Shown: positions 30,633 through 37,891 of the stretch, one piece after another
Layout of the letters: every line of letters starts with the position of its first letter
Position numbering within the stretch: position 1 is the first letter of the stretch
NCBI RefSeq assembly: GCF_946407605.1
Contig: NZ_CAMJOS010000022.1
Span: forward strand, 1-64,000
Source of the DNA: an uncultured Prevotella sp.
GTDB taxonomy: Bacteria; Bacteroidota; Bacteroidia; Bacteroidales; Bacteroidaceae
Reading direction: 5' to 3'
DNA: 64,000 nucleotides
Notes under the pieces: generated by a model
The model's input: only the letters and a program-made list of their open reading frames with translations
Told to the model about the DNA's origin: nothing
Databases searched by the model: none
Position numbers and translations under genes: made by a program

Positions 30633-33600
30633 TGCGAAGGGTTTTTGTGGTGTCGCGCGGTGCTATGGTGCTGCTGTCGCGGGGAGCGGTGAGGCTGCCG
30701 TTGCGGGGCATCATCCTCCCGTTGCGTATCATGGGCTGCTCGGTCTTGGTCTTCAGCGAGAATATCTCCCACCAGTGGTTCAGCTTGCGTCGCCAGATGA
30801 AGCCGCCGCCATACTCGCTGGTATAGCCCTCGAGCCAGTCGTAGGCGTTCTGGTTGTAGAACATCTTGACGTATTGGTTGGAGGTGGGACTGAGGCGATA
30901 CTCCATCGCCACATTGTCGAAGAACGACTGTTTGTTCTGTTCCTGAATCTCGTTGCCGGTAGTCACCTTGCCGCCAATCTGCACCTTCAGGCGGTTGTTC
31001 CAGAAGCGCTTGGCAAACTTGAACGAGTAGTCGGTGTGCGACTGGCCCGTGGCATCCATGTTGTTGTTGAGGCCGATGCTGACATCGACCGACTTGAGGG
31101 CGCTACCGGTGAGGTTGTTGATCTCGCTTTCAAGGAAGGCACTCAGCGCATTGTTCATCATTGAGCCGCTGGTGTTGCCGTCGGAGAGATACATGCCTGT
31201 GGTAAGCATGGTGACGGCAATCTTACTGCGCTGCTCTACGGAGAGGGCGTTGAGCTCGCTGCTGACGGTATAATCCTCGGGGGCGGAGATGACGAACTCC
31301 AGTCCCATGTTATTGAGGGTCTGGGTGATGGTGACGCCACAGTCGAACGTCACACTGCGGGTGGCTTCACCCTCGTTGCCTACAGAGGCGGTGGTGCGTT
31401 CGGTGGCGGTGATGTTGAGGGTGGGGTTCATCACGTCGCCGGTAAACTCCACGTAGCTGCCTTCCTGGATATTAAAGGTCTTGAGCGGGATGATAGGCAG
31501 CGAGTATTTCATCTGGCCGCTGGTAATGGTGTAGCGTCCCCTCATGCTGAGGTCGTCGGCATTGTTGTACAGCATACGCAGCTCGCCTTCTCCTAACAGG
31601 TCCACATAGTTGGTCTGGTCGATGTCGAGGCCGCATCTGACGTGGGCTCCCGGGTTGATGTTGATGCGAAGGTCCATGTCCAGACCCTGGGGTGTGGGCT
31701 TCAGCACCACCGTCTGTGTGGAGTCGCTGAAGTCGGTGAACTTCACCAACTCGTCCATCTGGTTATCTGTGGAGAGAGGTGAGTCGAGCAGCAGGTAATG
31801 AAGGTCGGTAGTGCCTAGCACGTCGAGGCGTCCACGCATGCGCAGCTGGTCCATCGGGCCTCGCATAGAGGCGTAGAAGTTGACGAAGGCCTTGCCGAAG
31901 GCGATGGAGTTGGCGTTCTGCTTGGAGTTGATGAGCTGGAAGTCGGTGGCCTGCATGCGCAGGTCCATAGACATATGGTCCAGATCGCCGAAGTCGATGT
32001 TACCCATGATGTTCAGCGGGTTGTCGTTGTAGGCATACATGGTGAAGTTCTCGAGTAGCAGCTTGGACTGCTGGATGCGTACAGGGTCGTCGTCGAAGCG
32101 CAGACGGATGCCGTAGGGCTGACTGAGCAGCGCTGCCGACTCGAGGAATACCTCGCCGTTGACGTCGGGACGACTCAGCGAGCCCTTCACCGTCATCTCG
32201 CCTTCGGCCACACCTTCCAGGCCCAGCAGGTGGTCGGGGATGAAGCCGTTGATGAGGCCCAGCGGCATGCGGGTGAGCGTCAGCGTGGCATCGAGATATT
32301 CGTTGCCGTCGGTCACCTTCTTATTACGGTAGCTACCGCTGATGGTGGCTATCTCGTTGCCGTCCTGCAGCAGGGTGCCCTCTACGGCATGGGTGTCGTC
32401 CTCGCGCTGCAGATACACAAACTCTGTACCGAGATTACCCATGGGACTGCCTTCGTAGGTCATATCCTTGACCAGCATGTCGCTGGCCACGGAGATCTGC
32501 TTGTTCTGGTTCATCATCAGGTGGTAGTCGCCGTCGAGCAAGCCTGTGATATGCGGCACATAGGGGATGGCGGAGGTGAGGTGATCCAGGTCGAATTGCG
32601 TAAGGCTGATGGTGAGGTCCTGCAGCAGGGTGGAGTCCTGATTCTCGGAATAGACCTTTACACCGGTCTTGTTGTCGGCCACCAGACTGACGTTGGCTTG
32701 TAGCTTCAGGTCCTGGCGCAGGAACAGGTAGTTATCCTTGTTGAGCGTGAACTCACGATAGCCGATGGTGGGACGCTCGGGCAGCAGGTGGAAGCGCAGA
32801 CCGTCTTCCTCCATCTCTACCTTCGCACCCAGGCGTAGGCCCAGCCTGTTGTCTTTGTCGAGGAAGCGTATGCCGACGCTGGCGCCGTGTTCCTGCAGCA
32901 AGCCGTCGGCAGTGGCGGTAAATACAAACTGTGGGTTCTTGCGATTGTTGGCCACGCGTCCCTGGAAGGTGAGTCCGTGGTTGGGCTTATCAGTCAGCGT
33001 GACGAAGACGGAGTCGATGCGGGTGGAGTCGGCGTTGAGGTTTAGGATATGTGCCTGTCCGTTGAGGCCCGTCACCGGCGAGGTGTTCAGGTCGATAAGT
33101 AACTCCTTGAAGTCGATATTGGCGGCAGCCTTCAGGATATTAGCCATCGGGTTGCCCTGCTGGCTGCTGACGTAGAGGCGACCCTGGGGCAGCATTGCTT
33201 TCAGCGTGGGCTGGTCGATGGTGCGGCGCTGCAGCTGCGAGCTGATGGAGTCGCCGAGGGCTGCGAGCTTGTCAAACAGCGGACCATAGGCGCCGCTGGC
33301 GTCCATCTTGATAATCAGCGTGCCGCTCTGTGCCCTCACATAGGTGGTGTCGGGGTTAGCCCTGAGCAGCAGTCCAATCTTCTCGGGGTGATAGGTCTTC
33401 AGCGAGTCTTTCAGATAGATATTGTCGGCGAGTCCGCTGAGGTAGTGGGTGTCGTCGAGATTACTGCTGACGGTGAAGTCGCCAGTGAGCCCGATGGTGA
33501 GCGGATGTTCCGTCACGCCGAAGCCGTAGAGGTTGAGGTGTGACAGATCTGTAGATAACGAGGCCTCGATGTTGTTACGCTTCTCGAGCTTGCTCAGGGC

Positions 33601-35334
33601 GGCAGAAAGACTGATGGTGCCCTCGATGAGTGAGTCGCAGGCAATGAGGTCGGCCTGGGCCTTGCCGTCTTTCAGACTGGCTTTCAGCTGAATGTCGTCG
33701 AAGTCCTTGTCGCCAAAGGCCAGATGATGGATGGTGCCTTCGGCATTCATCCATGCGCTGGAGTGGAAGAAGTCGGTACCGCGGCCCTTCACGCTGATCT
33801 GTGCGTCGAAGGTCTTCAGGTCGGAGCCGGGCAGGAAGGCGCCCAGGTTCAGACGGCTGGCGGTGCTCTGTACGTCATAGCTCATCAGACGCTGGTCGAA
33901 GTTGGCCTTCAGCGTCATGCGTCCTGTGCCCTGTCGTGCCGTGAGGTCGGCAATATAGTGTGAGCCGTTGATGTAGGCGGTGCCTTCCAAAGTCAGTCCC
34001 GAGGGGATGCGGAAGGCATCTTGCGGTATGTCGAAGGTGCGCAGCAGGGGCTTCATGTCGAAGGTCTGTGCTTTCAGTCGCAGCTGTGCCAGCAGGTGGT
34101 CTATGTCGGTGAGGTTCTCTACCGTGCCGTCGCCGCTCATCTCGAACAGGGTGGGCCACGACAGCTGGTCTAACTCAATCTGTGCCTTCTGGATGTTGCC
34201 CTGCACCTGACCCTTCAGCAATAGGGGCCATTCGGGCAGGTGGCGGGTGTCGATGCCGTCGTAGAAATGTGCCATATCCTCCTTGCCCACCTGTGCGTCG
34301 AGGGTGACGTCCATGAGTCCCTGATTCAGGGAGTCGGCAATGCTGAAGTCCACGTCGGCCTTACCCTTAATGCTAGTATAGGGGGTGCGCAGCAAGAGCC
34401 AGGGCAGGCGGATGCCTGTGCTGTCGATGGTCACAGGACCTTTCAACTCCTGTACGTCGAGTCCGCAGACCTCACGCATCGAGGCGTGGCGTATGTTAAG
34501 CTTGGTGATGGGGTCGAAATAGAGAATGCTGTCGATGGTCCAGTTGATGTCGCTGACATCCAGGTGGCTATAGTCCATCAGCTGGGGATGCAGCAGGTCG
34601 CGGCTATAGGGTTCGTAGGGCATGTCGAACAGCAGGTGGCCGTCCTGCCACTGGAACGAGCCTACCTCGTAACGGCTCTCGGCCAGGTCGATGCGCCCGT
34701 CCTTAGCCTGCATCATTGCGGCGGCAACGCCAATGAGCATCGAGTCGCCAGGCAGGTGTAAATCAACGGAAGAACGTTCGATGTTAACGGCATCGAAGCC
34801 GATGCGCCAGAGCACGGGACCTGTGTCGGTGGTGTCGACAGCGGCGGTGTCGCTGAGCAGGATGGTGACGTCGGCATCGGCCAGCGTGACCTCACTCAGG
34901 TTGACGTCGCCATCGTTGATGTTTATCTTGCTGGGGTTCAGCTTCAGCAGACCCATCTGACCCTTCACCTGAAGGTCGGAAATCATGCTGAGGGTGTTGA
35001 TGCGGGCTTCTTGTATCGACAGCTCGTCGATAACCACGTTGCCGTCAATCAACGGCAGCAGTTGCACATCTACCACAGCCCGACCAATATCGGCCAGCGT
35101 GTCGCCCTCTTGTTTTACCAGCACACCTTCCAAGCTCAGGTCGAGTGGGAAACTCAGGTCCACACCCTCTATGGTGATGTCCATGCCTGTCTGCTCGGAG
35201 GCTATCTCGGTGGCCTGACGTACCAGCCATCGCTGCACAGGAGGCACGTAGATAAGCAGTGGCAGCGCCAGGATGGCGATGACTGCTACTACAGCTGCGA
35301 TGGCAATATACTTCAGGCGTTTCTTCATTTTCAA
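30616..35334 (-). CDS. tamB: Translocation and assembly module protein TamB
   Basis: The 1572-residue protein has an N-terminal transmembrane anchor (about 8-29), an AsmA-like start with LVRQATEIASEQTGMDI, a very long repetitive beta region that in the family forms a hydrophobic taco-shaped groove spanning the periplasm, and the C-terminal DUF490 domain (about 1120-1500). The final 60 residues are polar and Arg/Thr-rich, with RNGRMMPRNGSLTAPRD. The length is normal for TamB. It is followed by tamL (17-bp overlap) and preceded by rluA (4-bp overlap), giving a three-gene unit. Confidence 0.9.
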   Translation of the reverse strand: MKMKKRLKYIAIAAVVAVIAILALPLLIYVPPVQRWLVRQATEIASEQTGMDITIEGVDLSFPLDLSLEGVLVKQEGDTLADIGRAVVDVQLLPLIDGNVVIDELSIQEARINTLSMISDLQVKGQMGLLKLNPSKININDGDVNLSEVTLADADVTILLSDTAAVDTTDTGPVLWRIGFDAVNIERSSVDLHLPGDSMLIGVAAAMMQAKDGRIDLAESRYEVGSFQWQDGHLLFDMPYEPYSRDLLHPQLMDYSHLDVSDINWTIDSILYFDPITKLNIRHASMREVCGLDVQELKGPVTIDSTGIRLPWLLLRTPYTSIKGKADVDFSIADSLNQGLMDVTLDAQVGKEDMAHFYDGIDTRHLPEWPLLLKGQVQGNIQKAQIELDQLSWPTLFEMSGDGTVENLTDIDHLLAQLRLKAQTFDMKPLLRTFDIPQDAFRIPSGLTLEGTAYINGSHYIADLTARQGTGRMTLKANFDQRLMSYDVQSTASRLNLGAFLPGSDLKTFDAQISVKGRGTDFFHSSAWMNAEGTIHHLAFGDKDFDDIQLKASLKDGKAQADLIACDSLIEGTISLSAALSKLEKRNNIEASLSTDLSHLNLYGFGVTEHPLTIGLTGDFTVSSNLDDTHYLSGLADNIYLKDSLKTYHPEKIGLLLRANPDTTYVRAQSGTLIIKMDASGAYGPLFDKLAALGDSISSQLQRRTIDQPTLKAMLPQGRLYVSSQQGNPMANILKAAANIDFKELLIDLNTSPVTGLNGQAHILNLNADSTRIDSVFVTLTDKPNHGLTFQGRVANNRKNPQFVFTATADGLLQEHGASVGIRFLDKDNRLGLRLGAKVEMEEDGLRFHLLPERPTIGYREFTLNKDNYLFLRQDLKLQANVSLVADNKTGVKVYSENQDSTLLQDLTISLTQFDLDHLTSAIPYVPHITGLLDGDYHLMMNQNKQISVASDMLVKDMTYEGSPMGNLGTEFVYLQREDDTHAVEGTLLQDGNEIATISGSYRNKKVTDGNEYLDATLTLTRMPLGLINGFIPDHLLGLEGVAEGEMTVKGSLSRPDVNGEVFLESAALLSQPYGIRLRFDDDPVRIQQSKLLLENFTMYAYNDNPLNIMGNIDFGDLDHMSMDLRMQATDFQLINSKQNANSIAFGKAFVNFYASMRGPMDQLRMRGRLDVLGTTDLHYLLLDSPLSTDNQMDELVKFTDFSDSTQTVVLKPTPQGLDMDLRININPGAHVRCGLDIDQTNYVDLLGEGELRMLYNNADDLSMRGRYTITSGQMKYSLPIIPLKTFNIQEGSYVEFTGDVMNPTLNITATERTTASVGNEGEATRSVTFDCGVTITQTLNNMGLEFVISAPEDYTVSSELNALSVEQRSKIAVTMLTTGMYLSDGNTSGSMMNNALSAFLESEINNLTGSALKSVDVSIGLNNNMDATGQSHTDYSFKFAKRFWNNRLKVQIGGKVTTGNEIQEQNKQSFFDNVAMEYRLSPTSNQYVKMFYNQNAYDWLEGYTSEYGGGFIWRRKLNHWWEIFSLKTKTEQPMIRNGRMMPRNGSLTAPRDSSTIAPRDTTKTLRNDTIR

Positions 35335-36065
35335 TTATCAATGAGTGATTGCAACTGGCCCCACAACGGGTCGGGGGGTAACGGGGCCTCGATGTCTATG
35401 GGTGCCTTGCTCACCGGATGGATGAATGATATGCGGTGGCTCTGCAGAGAGATGCTGCCGTCGGGGTTGGAGCGCTTGGCACCATATTTCAGGTCGCCTT
35501 TTATAGGGCAGCCCATCGCTGCCAACTGACAGCGAATCTGATGGTGACGACCCGTCATCAACTGTACCTCCAGCAGGGCATAACGCTCGCCGATGGCCAG
35601 CACCCTATATCGCAATTGGGCCTTCTTGGAGTGGGGCACCTCGTGGTCGTAAGCATAGCTTTTATTCTGTTGTTCGTTGCGTGTCAGCCAGTTCTCCAGC
35701 ATCTGCCACTCGCCACTTTCTTCTTTGACCTTTAATCTATCCTCTTTCCTCCTTCCACTTTCCTCTTTTAACCTTCCACATTCCACAATCGCCCAATACG
35801 TCTTGTGTACCTCGCCCTCTGCAAACATCTTGTTCAGGCGGGGCAGGGCTTTGGAAGTGCGTGCAAAGACCACCAGCCCTGAGACGGGACGGTCGAGCCT
35901 ATGCACCACACCCAGAAACACCGCTCCGGGTTTCTGGTATTTTTCTTTGATATAGTCCTTGACAATATCAGAAAGGGGGCGATCGCCAGTCTTGTCGCCC
36001 TGTACGATCTCCCCGCTCTGTTTGTTGACTATAATAATATGGTTGTCCTCGTAAACGACTTCCAT
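35331..36065 (-). CDS. RluA-family pseudouridine synthase with heptad-encoded insertion
   Basis: It isomerises uridine in rRNA or tRNA. The 244-residue protein shows the catalytic HRLDRPVSGLVVFART (near residues 55-70; the Asp is the nucleophile), the KxYWAIV strand, and the later GRHHQIRCQL loop. There is no S4 domain. Residues about 95-122 (EESGRRKEDRLKVKEESGEW) are not conserved in the family and are encoded by the 7-bp repeat run at 35700-35790, apparently an expansion in a surface loop. Which RNA position is modified is not clear from sequence. The stop overlaps the tamB start by 4 bp. Confidence 0.88.
   Translation of the reverse strand: MEVVYEDNHIIIVNKQSGEIVQGDKTGDRPLSDIVKDYIKEKYQKPGAVFLGVVHRLDRPVSGLVVFARTSKALPRLNKMFAEGEVHKTYWAIVECGRLKEESGRRKEDRLKVKEESGEWQMLENWLTRNEQQNKSYAYDHEVPHSKKAQLRYRVLAIGERYALLEVQLMTGRHHQIRCQLAAMGCPIKGDLKYGAKRSNPDGSISLQSHRISFIHPVSKAPIDIEAPLPPDPLWGQLQSLIDN
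35700..35790. repeat. Heptanucleotide repeats inside the rluA-like gene
   Basis: CTTTCCTCCTTCCACTTTCC-type units with 7-bp periodicity run through the coding sequence and add about 25 Lys/Glu/Arg/Ser-rich residues. Confidence 0.65.
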
Positions 36066-36068
36066 ATC

Positions 36069-36100
36069 TCTTACATCTTACTTCTTACTTAAGACATCTT
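36069..36100. repeat. Heptanucleotide repeat (CATCTTA/CTTCTTA)
   Basis: Five 7-bp units (TCTCTTA, CATCTTA, CTTCTTA, CTTAAGA, CATCTTA) fill the gap between fabG and the rluA-like gene. Confidence 0.6.
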
Positions 36101-36836
36101 ACATGTTCATGCCGCCATCAACCTGGATGACCTGTCCGCTGACGTAGCTCGACATATCTGATGCCAGGAATGTAGCCACATTGGCAATATCCTCTACCTG
36201 ACCGCCACGGCGCAGGGGGATCTTGTTGCACCACTCCTTGCGGATGTCCTCAGGAAGGGCTGCTGTCATAGCTGTCTCGATGAAACCTGGGGCGATGGCG
36301 TTGGCACGGATACCCTTGGGACCCATCTCCTGAGCGATACTCTTTGCCAGAGCAATCAAACCAGCCTTTGAGGCAGCGTAGTTGGCCTGACCAGCGTTAC
36401 CGTGAACACCAACGACAGAGGCCATGTTGATGATAGAACCGCCACGCTGACGCATCATCACAGGCACACAGGCATGGATGAAGTTGAAAGCCGACTTCAG
36501 GTTCACGGCAATCACGGCGTCCCACTGCTGCTCTGTCATACGCAGCATCAGACCGTCCTTGGTAATGCCGGCGTTGTTCACCAGTATATCGATGCTTCCA
36601 AACTCTTCCTTCACTGCCTTCACCACTTCCTCGGTCTGAGCAAAGTCGGCAGCGTTACTTGCATAGCTCTTGGCCTTCACGCCCAGGGCAGCAATCTCCT
36701 TTTCGGTCTCCTCGTTGATCTCGAGGTCGGTGAATGCAATGTTTGCGCCTTCAGCGGCGTACTTCAGTGCGATAGCCTTTCCGATACCGCGTGCTGCACC
36801 AGTAATCAGCGCAGTCTTACCTTCTAATAATCCCAT
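36099..36836 (-). CDS. fabG: 3-oxoacyl-[acyl-carrier-protein] reductase
   Basis: It reduces 3-oxoacyl-ACP with NADPH in fatty acid elongation. The 245-residue short-chain dehydrogenase has the Rossmann motif TGAARGIGKAIA (about 12-23), NNAGITKDGLMLRM, the catalytic Ser in MASVVG, YAASKAG (Tyr and Lys), and the C-terminal SGQVIQVDGGMNM typical of FabG. Length and motifs are canonical. The TetR-family gene upstream ends 32 bp before its start and may control it. Confidence 0.92.
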   Translation of the reverse strand: MGLLEGKTALITGAARGIGKAIALKYAAEGANIAFTDLEINEETEKEIAALGVKAKSYASNAADFAQTEEVVKAVKEEFGSIDILVNNAGITKDGLMLRMTEQQWDAVIAVNLKSAFNFIHACVPVMMRQRGGSIINMASVVGVHGNAGQANYAASKAGLIALAKSIAQEMGPKGIRANAIAPGFIETAMTAALPEDIRKEWCNKIPLRRGGQVEDIANVATFLASDMSSYVSGQVIQVDGGMNM

Positions 36837-36868
36837 TTGTTTTCTTTTTACTTTATAAAAATAATGTA

Positions 36869-37462
36869 TTAAATCTTAATCTTTTTACCTAAAGCACCAT
36901 ATACAAACTTAGCCACCTGGGGCTTCGTGTCCTCCTCGCGCATGCCGTGCGCAATACGTCCGTAAATATAAGGAACCTCCAGACCTTTGATACAATAGTG
37001 CGTGATGTCGGCCACCAGCTCCACATTGTCTATGTCGAACTCGCCGTCCTCCTTGCCTTCGGCAAATACCTTGCGGAACAGCTCCACCTCGGCATCGTCA
37101 AAGTGACGGCGAACCTTTTCCACCATCCAGATGTTACGGAAGAACTCTGCCCTGAGGTTACCATTTCTCACTACCGTCTCGCGAATCATGCTCAGGTGGG
37201 TGTAGATCAGCTCTATCACCTTGTCCTGAGGACTGATGCGGCGTGCTGCCACCTCGTCAAGCTTGTCGCTAAGACGCTCTAGCTCCGTCTCGATGACGGC
37301 ATAATATATATCCTCCTTCGACTTGAAGTAGGTGTACAGCGTGCGGCGACCCTTGCCGGATGCCTGCGCAATGTCGTTCATCGTGGTGTTCTCAAGGCCG
37401 TTCTTGGCAAACAGCTGACGAGCTACATCCACTAACAGTTGTCTAGTCTTCGATATTGACAT
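36869..37462 (-). CDS. TetR-family transcriptional regulator
   Basis: The N-terminal helix-turn-helix (about residues 5-50; NGLENTTMNDIAQASGKGRR, TLYTYFKSKEDIYYAV) is followed by an all-helical ligand domain, total 197 residues. I start it at ATG 37462 (MSISKTRQLL): the ATG at 37495 lies inside the operator and upstream of the probable transcription start. A palindrome TTGCACACA-N8-TGTGTGCAA at 37470-37495 just ahead suggests autoregulation. With fabG downstream, a fatty-acid-related signal is plausible but unproven. Confidence 0.87.
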   Translation of the reverse strand: MSISKTRQLLVDVARQLFAKNGLENTTMNDIAQASGKGRRTLYTYFKSKEDIYYAVIETELERLSDKLDEVAARRISPQDKVIELIYTHLSMIRETVVRNGNLRAEFFRNIWMVEKVRRHFDDAEVELFRKVFAEGKEDGEFDIDNVELVADITHYCIKGLEVPYIYGRIAHGMREEDTKPQVAKFVYGALGKKIKI

Positions 37463-37469
37463 ATATTCG

Positions 37470-37495
37470 TTGCACACATTGGTTATTGTGTGCAA
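37470..37495. promoter_or_regulatory. Palindromic operator of the TetR gene
   Basis: TTGCACACA (37470-37478) and TGTGTGCAA (37487-37495) form a perfect 9-bp inverted repeat with an 8-bp centre. It overlaps the end of the -7 box (TACTTTTG, minus strand, 37493-37500) and the expected transcription start, as expected for a repressor site. Confidence 0.7.
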
Positions 37496-37570
37496 AAGTA
37501 CGCTTTTTATTTCAAATGACCAAGGTTTTTTGCTTAAAAAGTGCCAAAAAGCAAAAAAGATGCATTAAAA

Positions 37571-37602
37571 TTTGCATATCTCGAAAAATAGTCGTACCTT
37601 TG
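37571..37602 (+). promoter_or_regulatory. Promoter of tRNA-fMet
   Basis: TTTG (37571-37574) and TACCTTTG (37595-37602), spacing 20 bp, lie 45 bp upstream of the tRNA. Confidence 0.75.
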
Positions 37603-37646
37603 CAGCCGCAAAACAGGGAAGGCCTGTTAATTGGTTTGATTTATAT

Positions 37647-37719
37647 CGCGGAGTGGAGCAGTTGGTAGCTCGCCAGGCTCATAACCTGGAGGTCGCATGT
37701 TCGAGTCCTGCCTCCGCAA
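37647..37719 (+). tRNA. Initiator tRNA-Met (anticodon CAT)
   Basis: A 73-nt cloverleaf with acceptor CGCGGAG / CTCCGCA, giving the C1-A72 mismatch of bacterial initiators, D-arm GAGCAGTTGGTAGCTC, and anticodon arm CCAGG-CTCATAA-CCTGG. The anticodon stem keeps two of the three usual G-C pairs near the loop. The T-stem GCATG/CCTGC contains a T-C mismatch. CCA is not encoded. A partial copy of its 3' half lies about 100 bp downstream. Confidence 0.9.
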
Positions 37720-37722
37720 CTC

Positions 37723-37750
37723 AGAAGCCCGATGAGAATCGGGCTTCTTT
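37723..37750 (+). terminator. Terminator of tRNA-fMet
   Basis: AGAAGCCCGAT / ATCGGGCTTCT, a perfect 11-bp stem with loop GAGA, followed by TTTCG. Confidence 0.75.
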
Positions 37751-37784
37751 CGTATTGTTTCGGCAGTACCCTTCACATGCTCCC

Positions 37785-37877
37785 GGTCGCAGTTCTTCGC
37801 AGAGCGAAGCGTCCCTTTGGGCCGAGCGCGAGTCCTGCCTCCGCAACTCAGAAGCCCGATTCTCATCGGGCTTCTTT
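37785..37877 (+). repeat. Partial tRNA-fMet copy interrupted by a REP-like insert, with second terminator
   Basis: 37829-37877 repeats 37702-37750 (tRNA T-loop end, acceptor end and terminator), identical except that the terminator loop reads TCTC instead of GAGA. Upstream, GGTCGCA at 37785 matches the tRNA variable region. Between the two tRNA pieces sits about 35 bp containing GCGTCCCTTTGGGCCGAGCGCG, the REP-like motif seen at 388-465, 22355-22402 and 44902-44924. Confidence 0.75.
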
Positions 37878-37891
37878 CGTTTTATATCCTT

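Noticed and set aside
37702..37877. Integrated genomic island bounded by tRNA attachment sites
   Set aside because: Only about 130 bp separates the repeats and no integrase is nearby, so this can at most be a remnant or a different kind of element.
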